A DNA stretch of 64,000 bases from Heterodera schachtii (lineage: Eukaryota > Nematoda > Chromadorea > Rhabditida > Heteroderidae). The stretch spans positions 486,110 through 550,109 of the forward strand of contig SIJG01000085.1 of assembly GCA_023374025.1 (NCBI GenBank), in the 5' to 3' direction. How positions within the stretch are numbered: position 1 is the stretch's first letter; each line of letters begins with the position of its first letter. The translations under genes were made by a program, and so were the position numbers. The notes under the pieces were generated by a model, which was not told the DNA's origin, did no database searches, and worked only from the letters and a program-made list of their open reading frames with translations. Positions 55,149 through 64,000 of the stretch are shown in pieces.

Positions 55149-55662
55149 TGCTGTATCCGCAGCATTCAAAATTTCATATTTTGTGCATAATGTAAATTGC
55201 CCTATTTTCCACGACCCAATCCCGTCATAAACTTGTCCCTCTGTTCATCCCATCCCAAGCCAATCCAATCCCTCTCATTTCTAATGTTATCGTGCCATTT
55301 CTTCCCATTCACCTCTGTTGCATATGCCATCCATTTCTCTTATTCCCTTTTGTGTTTTACCGTCATTACCCCTCATACCATCCAAAGTCCATCCCCTTTG
55401 TGCCAGTATATAAGTCCACTCAATTTCCCCCCTCGGGGGCTGCGAGATGTCTGCGGTGGGTCAGTCTGTGCCATTCCTTGCCTTTGGCAATTCTCTCCCA
55501 AATAACCAATGGCACTGACCCACCCAAAATGCTCTGAGGTTGTTGTTGACCCAAACTATTCCCGGTTTTCAATTCATAATTATTTGTCAATGCTTTTCCT
55601 TAAATAAATTGCTCTCTCTTAAAATGGCAATTTGAAATAGCCTCAAACCCGGGGACACAACA
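55149..55662 (+). repeat. LTR copy 2
   Basis: Identical by eye to LTR 1 over 514 bp; shared by the two elements of the array. Confidence 0.95.
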
Positions 55663-56996
55663 CCTTTTTGGTGCCACGACCCGTTGTGTAAAATTTTTTG
55701 TTAAAAAGAGAGAGAGAGAGAGATAATTATAATTCCAGAGCATTCCAGACTGAAAGTCTGAGGTTCAAAAGGCTTAATTTGAACAAGGCAGACTTAAAAT
55801 GGGACGCAGACCCAAAAGCAGTTTTAGTCTGCTTAAATTTTAATTCCTTGTTGGAGATTGGAAGAAATGCATTGTCTTGCGAAAGAAATTTGGCAAATTT
55901 TCTGTGGCTAATTTGGCTGAGTACGGTAATACAAAAACCATATGGCATATTTTGTGATCATTGATTGATCAATGCGGTGTGCTTTAATTTGATAAATTGT
56001 TAATTTTTGTGATTTTGCTTTTTCAAAGGCTTAGTGCCTAAGGTTTTGAGCATGAAGAGATAAAAGCTAGTCGCAGCTGTGTGCTCCTAGCTGGGCTGAG
56101 TGCCGTTGTGGCTGTGTGCCATCAAAAATTGTGTGAGCTAGTCGAAGCTGTGTGCTCCTAGCAGGGCTGAGTGCCGAGGTGGGCTGTGTGCCACGAAACT
56201 GGTCGAAGCTGTGTGCTCCCAGACAAGAGATCAATTAAAGGGTGAAATAAGCGTAAGCCAGGGACTAGTCGAAGCTGTGTGCTCCTAGTTGTCAAGAGAA
56301 AAATGGCTGATAACGCTGTGTGACTAAACTGACTGTGTGCCAAGTGCTTAATGCCAAAAATGCATTGTGAATTTGAAGGCATAAAGCCGCATGTGTGTGT
56401 TTTGTAAGTTTGCTTATGTGATGCTATCGGGTTAAATGTTGAATCGTTTTTAAAGGCCAAAATTGGTTTTACTGAGTAATGACAGTGCACAAACTGAGCA
56501 AGCAAATGGCAAAGAAAATTTAGGCTATGAAAGAAGCCAAAAAAGGAATGCTGGACTATGATGCAATTTGAAAAAAAGAATGAATAAAAGGGTTAAAAAC
56601 AGGCAATAGATAGAATTTAAAAAAAACCTTCGAAAAAGGTAAAACAGCATATTTTGAGAAAATTGAAGCAAAGATAAAATTGATAAAGAAAAGAAAAGTA
56701 AGAAGCAAGCGAAAATTTCGTTTTTGAAATGAATATGAAAATAAAACCGGAGACTGTAGGAAGGAAAAGCGAAATTTGCCATTAAAGTGAAAATGAAATA
56801 ACCCGAGAATGGGTGTCAAGAGAAAATGAGATAATTGAAGGAAGCAAATGGGAAGCTTGTTCAACTGAGCGGCAACGGATGATCATGTTCATCAATGAGC
56901 GCCCGCCCGAAGGCAGATCAGAACGACGGATGCTTTGAAGCTGATCAGAAGTGATGAGGCAAAAGCCAGGAGGCTTTTTTTCGAAGGAGGAAGAAA

Positions 56997-57510
56997 TGCT
57001 GTATCCGCAGCATTCAAAATTTCATATTTTGTGCATAATGTAAATTGCCCTATTTTCCACGACCCAATCCCGTCATAAACTTGTCCCTCTGTTCATCCCA
57101 TCCCAAGCCAATCCAATCCCTCTCATTTCTAATGTTATCGTGCCATTTCTTCCCATTCACCTCTGTTGCATATGCCATCCATTTCTCTTATTCCCTTTTG
57201 TGTTTTACCGTCATTACCCCTCATACCATCCAAAGTCCATCCCCTTTGTGCCAGTATATAAGTCCACTCAATTTCCCCCCTCGGGGGCTGCGAGATGTCT
57301 GCGGTGGGTCAGTCTGTGCCATTCCTTGCCTTTGGCAATTCTCTCCCAAATAACCAATGGCACTGACCCACCCAAAATGCTCTGAGGTTGTTGTTGACCC
57401 AAACTATTCCCGGTTTTCAATTCATAATTATTTGTCAATGCTTTTCCTTAAATAAATTGCTCTCTCTTAAAATGGCAATTTGAAATAGCCTCAAACCCGG
57501 GGACACAACA
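56997..57510 (+). repeat. LTR copy 3
   Basis: Identical by eye to LTR 1 and 2. Followed by the GTTGT target-site duplication. Confidence 0.95.
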
Positions 57511-57866
57511 GTTGTGTTTTCAGTATCGTATTGTGTCGATCGTCTGTTGGGTCAAACGTGTGCCGTGGCGCAGGGGTGCTTCATCCGCGGAACAAGGAAA
57601 GATGCGTGAATGACATAACGGTGCCACAATGTGCTGAACTGCTTTCTTAGCAGATTCACTGATGATCAATACAACCAAATTATCAGTGAACAATCTACTG
57701 ATGCCACGTTATCAAATGTTTTTAAAAATATCTTTGTACTATTCTTTTTTTTTAATATTTTTTGTTTGTTTGTTTTTAATATACCTATTTTAATTTCGAT
57801 GGACGAACTGAACAGATTGACTAATTGTAAGAGAGCGGTCGAGAGTGACCAGATGGGAGGGTTGAC

Positions 57867-58034
57867 GACATACATGTACAAGGGGTGTCTCGACACACCC
57901 CCCCCCCCCCCCCCCCTCCCCCCCCCCCCCCCCCCCCCCCCCCTCGTCGTAAGAGGCCTCTGACACCCTCCCCCCCCTGTCCCAATCGTCCGTCGTATGG
58001 CCCTTGGGCTGAGACACCCCTTGTACATGTATGG
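57867..58034. mobile_element. foldback element with long poly-C core
   Basis: Termini ACATACATGTACAAGGGGTG (57868) and CACCCCTTGTACATGTATGG (58015-58034) are near-perfect inverted repeats. The core has C homopolymers of about 19 and 28 separated by one T (57897-57945), which are likely sources of assembly length error. Confidence 0.9.
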
Positions 58035-59864
58035 TTGACCATGGCATTTTGTATTACAAGGTGGGGTAGGTTTCCACATTTTTATGCCGTATTTTTAATG
58101 GCATTGCAAAGTCAAAGCAAAACGATGCAGGCAAGGAATGAAAGCGTTAAAAACGCATCGGAGAAATAGCGCTCAATGGCACTGCTTGCGTTGGAAAGGG
58201 CCGAGGCATTGAAGCGCAAATTGGACGGAGGCGGATTTCTAGGCCAGGGTCCGTCCGCAATTGCTGGCCCGTCGATGGCATCGCTGCGTTTCCTCCTTCC
58301 CAACCGACGGTAGCCGTTTGAGCCCCACCGAAAATGCGGTGCGTCGCCCCATCTACCGGCGGTGCCGTCATCATTGCGACCTGCGCGAACCCTTCGCACT
58401 TTCCATCTCCATCCCTTTCACGTGCGTTTCTCCGTTCTTCAGGGAAAACAAAGAAATTCACATGACAGCAAAGCCGACAAATTTTGAAAATTTATTTTAA
58501 TGAATTTAATAGAAAATTAGGAAATTGTTTTAATAAATTGGTGGACCAAAAAATTTAAAATCCCTATACGAAATCTAAAAATGAACTGAGACTCTGCTAT
58601 TTGTTTGTTTGCATGAATTGCTCGTTTCGCTTCTCCCAATTAAGAATCGGGGGGGGGGGGGGGGTCAAAAAGAGGAAAAAAAAGAGAGAAAAAAGAAAAA
58701 GAGGAAGGAAAAAAAGGGAAAAGGAATGAAAAAAGTGGAAAAAGCGACAAAAGGGAGCGTAGAAATCAAGGAAAAGGCCGTGCATTACGTTCGATTAAAC
58801 CTGAGGGGAGAATTATCGAACATAAGAAAAGCGGAGACTTGAAAATGAACCAATTCCTTTAAAAATTTCGCTACAATTTTCCAAACGGCATTTGGAGGAA
58901 AGTGAGTGATGGAGGGAAGGCATAAATGGGAAAAAAGAGTGCCAAGGACAGTCCCCTTGGGAAGGGAAAATTTATATTTTTTGAATTTGAGGTGATCATC
59001 GACGACTTTCTGCCGGTTGGCCACAATGCCGAGTTGTTTTGTTCGCGCAGTCAAAACAAAAACGAACTATGGGTCTCTGTTGGAGAAGGCGTACATGAAA
59101 GTGGTGGGCGGCTACGACTTTCCCGGCTCCAATTCGGTTCCGTCGTTTTGCCGCCACTAATTGCGACAATTTGGCATTTTCCAGAGCATTGATCTGAACG
59201 CCTTGACCGTTTGGGTTCCGGAATGGATTCCGATACGACCAAGGAGAGTAGTTTTGAGGCGGACAAAACATTCGAGCGACTCTTCGCCCATTTCCACCAA
59301 GGTGTACTGCTTGCTGACTAATTGAAATTTGCTGATCAAAAAAATTATTTTTGCCATTTGCTTTTCCGTATGGCATTGCCTGATCACTTTAGCCACCGCT
59401 AAAATTTATGGGGCTGGCGAATGCGCAAATTGCTTTTCATTTTAGCTTCGCGATTATTATAATGAGTGTTTATTTTTCTATCGTTGAGTTCATCACCCAT
59501 AATCATTTGACTGATCTCGGCACTAATCATCATTTTCCACATTTTTCTTTTTGGCTGATCAAACAGAACTGTGCGCTTTATCTTCGCGCTTGTCAATTTA
59601 AACCGTTCCATCCGTCTTTACACATTTCCCTTTCACAGTTCGTGGGATGCGGGCAAAGGACCCGTCAAGACCTTTACACGGTGGGTGACAATCTGCAAAA
59701 GGTGCGGACTCCCGAGATGTCCTGTTAATTAGCTAATTGCCACAATCATCAAATCAAAAAATAATTTATATAAATTTTAGGACAATTTTGCCAACAACTA
59801 CGAATATATCACGGTGATGGTGAACAAAAATGTGGGGAAGCGCGTCTATTTGCCATGTGCGTTC

Positions 59865-60035
59865 GGCGGTGTGTGGACATTTCGCCAACTGGACATCCCG
59901 CCAACTGACATTTCGCCAACTGACATCTCGCCAACTAAGCCAAATTCGGACGTTTTGCCAACTCACCCAAAAATCACATCTCGCCAACTAAGCCAAATTC
60001 GGACGTTTCGCCAACTAAGCCAGATTCGAACCAAC
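59865..60035. repeat. CATTTCGCCAACTGA repeats
   Basis: About nine copies of a 15-20 bp motif (ATTTCGCCAACTGACAT; TCGCCAACTAAGCCAAATTCGGACG), inserted after the calpain exon at 59780. Related words (ATTTCGACAATGACCG) are at 63588-63655. Confidence 0.85.
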
Positions 60036-60494
60036 TAATATAAAATAATTTTTTAATTATATAATGTTTAATGATAATAAAATTTATAAAAAGTGTATAT
60101 GCTCTCTTCATAATTCTGAACAGCGACTTTTCTATTTATTTGATCAGAGAATCAGAATCCAGCGTGCACATTTCTATTTTTTTTTTTACATATTTAGTCG
60201 ATTTTTTAAAATTTATAGAATTTTCTTGTGAAAAAAAACTAAGTTTTTTTTGAAAATGTACCCCTAAAAAATACCAAATATTAATTTTTAAAATTATAAG
60301 CCTAATTATGTTACATTTTGTGCTTATCTTATCATCTACGATGAATTTTTTTCCAAAAAATAACAATTTAAAATTTTTACGTATTCTGTGCCTTTTTTAA
60401 TTTATCCATTTCAATTAGTCCTCATTATCTCTGTCAACTGATTGTCCGTGAGCCTGGCATTCAATGCTTTACCCGTGTCATTGCGCAAGTACAA

Positions 60495-60912
60495 ATATCG
60501 ATAATAGTTTAGATGATTTTCAAAAGTCAAAAATAAATTTCTTATGGGGTTTTTTAGGCACGCTGAACACGAATCTGACACCCATTTCGATCAATTTCGA
60601 ACAACTGACTCCAATTCGAACAAAAAGTCGAAAGTTTAAATTCTCGAATTTCGCATTTTTCGTCTCTCAAATATCTTTTATGAATGGAAATGATGGCTAT
60701 CAGTTTATTTCACTATATGTAAGACGTTTTTAGACGAAAAATGCGAAATTTGAGCTTTCGACTTTTTGTTCGAATTGGAGTCAGTTGTTCGAAATTGATC
60801 GAAATGGGTGTCAGATTCGTGTTAAGCGTGCCTGAAAACCCCCATAAAAATTTATTTTTGACTTTAAATTTTTTTGAAAAAGGTGTCATACCATCTAAAC
60901 TATTACCCAAAT
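60495..60912. mobile_element. foldback element, AACACGAATCTGACACCCAT arms
   Basis: Outer TAATAGTTTAGATGAT / ACCATCTAAACTATTA. Arms of about 170 bp: left GCACGCTGAACACGAATCTG, ATTTCGATCAATTTCGAACA and TCGAACAAAAAGTCGAAAG; right exact complements at 60750-60830. The core contains no gene. It lies within the calpain relic. Confidence 0.93.
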
Positions 60913-61321
60913 ATCATATATTATACTTAACATAAGTGCTAAAATTTTAATTCGCTACAGTGTCTACCCCCCTGCCATACAAATTCCACCGCAAAGCAGC
61001 TCGACCGTTCAGGTAATTAAGCTGTTTTGTGATTATGCCAAAGACTGTCGGGGCAATGCCATTCCGTTTTCCAGGCCTGGCTTCACCGTTCTCCAATAGG
61101 ATGAGCTGCCGGCCGGCACTTATTCCATTCAGCCGATGACTTTTGTCGCTGGGCAGGAGGACCCTTTCATTCTGCGCGTGAACTGTTCATGCAAATTCGA
61201 GCTGAAGCTAGTGCAATGAATGACCATGTCTAAAAAAGCAAATTTGCCACAATCGTACCAAACAATTGCACAAAACAACATTTAATTTGCCTCTCTTTTT
61301 TATGATTTTGCTCATTCATTG

Positions 61322-61507
61322 ATTACCATATTTGCTCTAATTGTCCCCCAATCTCCATTAATCCCCCAATCTCCAATTAACCCCCAGTCTAGGAGGGGTT
61401 TGAAAAATAATCCCTCTATCTTAATCCCCCAGTCTCCAATTATCCCCCAGTCTACGAAGAGGTTGAAAAATAATCCCACTTGGGGAATAATTAGAGCAAA
61501 TATGTTA
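61322..61507. mobile_element. foldback element with CCCCCAGTCT repeats
   Basis: Termini ATATTTGCTCTAATTGTCCCC (61328) and GGGGAATAATTAGAGCAAATAT (61482-61503). The core has direct repeats TTAATCCCCCAGTCTCCAAT and GGTTTGAAAAATAATCC. Confidence 0.88.
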
Positions 61508-61699
61508 GTTTAATGCCTTTTACCCTATTTTTTAAACCTCTCGGTTTTGTACATTCATTCGGAAAATCGGCTTTGTCTTATTTTCAAAATGCACTCTTTT
61601 GATTTCTGTTGTCCTTGACCATTTTTTCTTTCTTATTGAAAATAGGTCATTTTATTTCGACTCTACGGCTTTATCCTTTTGACTTCACCAATGTGCCAC

Positions 61700-63066
61700 C
61701 CTTTTTTGGCATTGCTTTCGTCATTTAATAGTGGTTAAAGGTGTTGATTTTTCAGTTTTTTCCAAAACTTGTCAGTCCTCGAGGGCTTTGTCTGAGCACA
61801 CGGGTTGTTCGCTGTTCAATGCCGGCGATGAGAGGCTCCCGGAACTGGCCAACTTTGATCAATTTTTGGCAACCTTTGTCACAGCTAACAGCACACATTT
61901 TCATGTAAGTGCATTCAATGAGGAACCAGCGGGGGGGGGGGGGGGGGAGAGCAAAATGTTTGTAAAAATTGAACACGATTCTTAAAAAAATAATCAAAAT
62001 TCTAAGAAATGGCTGTTTTTTCGCATTTTTGGCCCAGGTTTGGGCACTGTGGCGCCCAATTGGCGGCGTCCAGTCGGTCGCGCCCTGTTGTCCCTTTCGG
62101 TGAAAACCGCCATATTATTTCTCCGACAAAAGTGCCGCCCGTTCTCACCCCTACTTCGTATTATCCAAATTTTTTGCTTCCTTTTCCCGACTCACATACA
62201 TACATCCGAACGGAGGTGCAAAAATTCGTAATAGTCTGGTTTGTACCCCCCATTTTTGGCGAAAATTTTAAAAGTCATGTAAAATCTTTCCAGGGGTTTT
62301 CGGGGTCGCAGATTACGAATCTGGCATCCATTTCGACCGAATTCGGACCCCGGACCCGAATTCGAACAAAAAGTCGAAAATTTTTTTTAAACAAAAATTA
62401 AATGTATTGCACAAAATCGATTTAAATGCACGAAATTCAGCAAACTAAAATGAAGATTAGATTTAACAATTATTCACACGGATAGATTTCAGAGACGTGA
62501 GACCAAAAGTTGAAAAACACGTCATTAATGTCACCAAAATCTTTGAGTCACATAAACTCAGGAAAATAGGTGTCATATTATTGAGGTATTACCGCAACGG
62601 GCAAGGAAATATTTGAAATGGTGCCACCTAGATTCCGCATTCTGAGTGTAATAGCCAGTCGTGGGGTCTATGAAACTTTGAGAATGATTTACAGTCAGAT
62701 GTTGGTAACCCTGGAGCAATGTTGGAACGGAATAGTAGCCCCGCCACAAATCAGAATGAATAATACTCCCCGGGCTATTGTAAAAGGCCTAGTTGTTCCA
62801 GCCACTCATCAAAATCGTCGTCGGAATGATTAAACTTCTCATTCAATTTTTGAGTGTAAAGCCTTGCAGCTGATTAAGAGCCATTTAAAATTTTAATTTT
62901 GGCGAGGGGCAAATTTGAGGAGCGAAATGGTTAAAACGGCAAATTTTTTGACAGCCGATTGTGGGCCAAAGAAGCCCCTCCCCGGAGACAAAAGGACGAA
63001 CGGCTGCAGCGACTAGTGGATACAAAAGGCGTTCAAAATGCAGACACGATGGACAAAGGCGAGTAG
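61700..63066 (+). CDS. unidentified gene, three candidate exons
   Basis: Exon-like pieces on the plus strand: about 61790-61903 (SLFNAGDERLPELANFDQFL then ATFVTANSTHFH, GTAAGT donor), 62039-62110 after a GGCCCAG acceptor (VWALWRPIGGVQSVA), and 62953-63066 (SRLWAKEAPPRRQKDERLQR to a TAG). Composition and splice signals suggest real exons. Linkage is unproven, and foldback arms at 62228 and 63322 surround the last piece. I recognise no family. Confidence 0.3.
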
Positions 63067-63322
63067 ATTTAGAATTGGAGAGGCAAACGACACCAACGAA
63101 TGGCCATTTCGTGCATTTAAATTGATTTTGTGCAATAAATTTAATTTTTGTTAAAAAATCTTTTCAACTTTTTGTTCGATTTCGGGTCCGGGGTTCGAAT
63201 TCGGTCGAAATGGATGCCAGATTCGTAATCTGCGACCCCGAAAACCCCTGGAAAGTATTTTAGATGACTTTTTAAAATTTTAAAATTTTGGCCAAAAATG
63301 GGGGGTACAAACCAGACTATGC
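62228..63322. mobile_element. 1.1-kb element with 155-bp terminal inverted repeats
   Basis: Left arm 62232-62385 (AATAGTCTGGTTTGTACCCC, CCAGGGGTTTTCGGGGTCGC, ATTTCGACCGAATTCGGACC) and right arm 63165-63320 are near-exact complements. The 780-bp interior includes an ORF at 62618-62833 (MVPPRFRILSVIASRGVYET at its start, 71 aa) and the exon-like stretch 62953-63066. Single-ended relatives are at 45060-45170 and 52485-52620. Gene capture between the arms is possible. Confidence 0.8.
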
Positions 63323-63579
63323 CCCAAAAATTTTATTTTTCATGTCAAAGTCAGGTCCGTGATGAGACTGACAAAGTTAAGAAAGAGTGAGTCGGTTGGA
63401 TGCACAAAACAAAACCCGACTGTGAGGAGAGTTTGGTGCGTTTGTAATCACTCAGTTCACTTCAGTGTCTGTAAACTAATTTTTGGCTCCATTTTTAAAT
63501 ACTATCGAAATTGCTTGAATTTTGCAAGCAGGGAATAGATTTTTTGAATTTGCACGCACCATTTTTTGTCAAGGCTCCC

Positions 63580-64000
63580 TGACATTTCGACAATGACCGT
63601 TTCACCAATGCCCGTTTCGACAATACCTTTTCGACAATGCCGTTTCGACAATGACCATTTACGACTATATCAAATCGCCAAAATTTAAAATATCAAATTA
63701 AAAAATAATAAATGAATATAAAAAATAATAAATTAGTTTTAAATAATTGTCTATTATTTAAAATATTGATTAAATTTAAAATAGTTCTCAAAAACATGTT
63801 TATACATAAATAGGTATGTTAAAAATTTTCTCCGGACATTTTGGAAATCAGGATTCGGGCTTCAGAACTGGTCAAAAATAAGGCCGGATTCGTGCTTAAC
63901 ACCTTAAAATAGCATTAGAAAAATTTTTCCTAGCTTTCAATTACAAAAAACGGGACCAGTTAACATATTCCAAAAAAAGAGATAGTGATTTTTTCTGGAT
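63580..64000. other. TTTCGACAATG repeats and AT-rich end
   Basis: 63588-63660 carries about five copies of a TTTCGACAATGACCG-type motif. The rest to 64000 is AT-rich with no exon supported; 63850-63905 (CAGGATTCGGGC ... GATTCGTGCTTAAC) resembles one foldback arm of the 41015/60495 type. Confidence 0.5.

Larger units (their letters stand above)
53294..57515. mobile_element. tandem non-autonomous LTR retrotransposon array
   Basis: Structure: LTR (53299-53812), internal (53813-55148), LTR (55149-55662), internal (55663-56996), LTR (56997-57510). All three LTRs are 514 bp, begin TGCTGTATCC and end GACACAACA, and look identical, so the insertion is recent. GTTGT occurs directly outside (53294-53298 and 57511-57515), a 5-bp target-site duplication of the whole array. 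Each internal part has a primer-binding site after the 5' LTR and a polypurine tract before the 3' LTR. The internal region (about 1.34 kb) encodes no reverse transcriptase, integrase or protease, so mobilisation must come from another element. The two internal copies differ by one GA unit and single bases (C/A at 54798, T/C at 54475). Confidence 0.95.
58175..61219 (+). pseudogene. calpain-7-like (CAPN7/PalB type) cysteine protease, degraded
   Basis: Recognisable pieces in calpain-7 order: an MIT-domain end (MALLALERAEALKRKLDGGG, 58176); the start of the protease domain (CDLREPFAL, 58378); VIIDDFLPVGHNAELFCSRS and KAYMKVVGGYDFPGSNS (58990-59130); SIDLNALTVWVPE (59185); DKTFERLFAHFHQGVLLAD (59257-59320); SSWDAGKGPVK then LYTVGDNLQK (59638-59700); DNFANNYEYITVMVNKNVGK (59780); and the C-terminal end ELPAGTYSIQPMTF ... 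CKFELKLVQ to TGA 61219. Frames shift near 59078, 59222 and 59669. The segments that should hold the catalytic Cys and the His/Asn are not found. In other animals calpain-7 acts with ESCRT-III. This copy appears inactive. Confidence 0.8.

Noticed and set aside
55697..55964. 88-aa ORF in the LTR internal region as gag
   Set aside because: No zinc knuckle or capsid-like feature, and it starts in the GA microsatellite; the element is better treated as non-coding.
57885..58169. Poly-proline/poly-glycine ORFs
   Set aside because: They come from the C homopolymers in the foldback core.
58926..59192. 88-aa continuous ORF as the real protein
   Set aside because: Only its first half matches calpain-7; after residue about 51 the calpain match continues in another frame, so the continuous ORF is a frameshift artefact.
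32828..61219. All frameshifts as assembly error
   Set aside because: Several multi-exon genes in the same window are frame-perfect, and the lesions include nonsense changes and large deletions, not just homopolymer indels; error at poly-C runs remains possible.

Overview
The window looks like nuclear DNA of a nematode, most likely a sedentary plant parasite of the cyst-nematode type. Exons are short and GC-richer, sit in very AT-rich introns, and use TTT(C)AG-type acceptors. The clearest markers are a cuticle collagen, a secreted SPRY (SPRYSEC-like) protein, several secreted Lys/Glu-rich proteins, a secreted WAP-Kunitz protein, a GM130-type golgin and a calpain-7 relic. The genus is inference; no rRNA, tRNA or mitochondrial marker was seen.

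Layout. 0.6-10.1 kb: a segmental duplication carrying a GC-rich core (about 1.36-1.69 and 9.70-9.97 kb) flanks a gene encoding a charged protein and four helix-turn-helix-like repeats (2.96-6.06 kb). 10.8-12.8 kb: an intact eight-exon cuticle collagen (+). 13.7-18.4 kb: two candidate secreted proteins on the minus strand, a 352-aa SPRY protein and a 332-aa Lys/Glu-rich protein. 18.5-26 kb: mostly repeats, including TTC-loop hairpins, a three-copy 163-bp tandem repeat and a roughly 2-kb pyrimidine tract. 26.6-31.5 kb: a small secreted Lys-rich protein and a WAP-Kunitz protein (both -). 32.8-50.7 kb: a golgin GM130 locus broken into one N-terminal part and three partial copies of the C-terminal half, with foldback elements nested in it. 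51-53 kb: an LRR remnant, a truncated old LTR and a decayed Gly-rich repeat gene. 53.3-57.5 kb: an LTR-internal-LTR-internal-LTR array with a 5-bp target-site duplication. 58.2-61.2 kb: a calpain-7-like pseudogene. 61.7-63.1 kb: unidentified exons among foldback elements.

The intact gene models keep reading frame through every inferred splice (collagen 1131 nt, SPRY 1059 nt, Lys/Glu-rich 999 nt, WAP-Kunitz 750 nt so far, golgin N-part 768 nt). This argues that the frameshifts in the golgin copies, LRR exon and calpain are real decay and not general sequencing error, although long C/G homopolymers leave some doubt. Between genes the sequence is dominated by foldback (MITE-like) elements of many families; several show convincing target-site duplications of 8-10 bp. 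No operon, CRISPR array or prokaryotic feature was found. All splice models were made by eye from GT/AG sites and frame, without transcript evidence.
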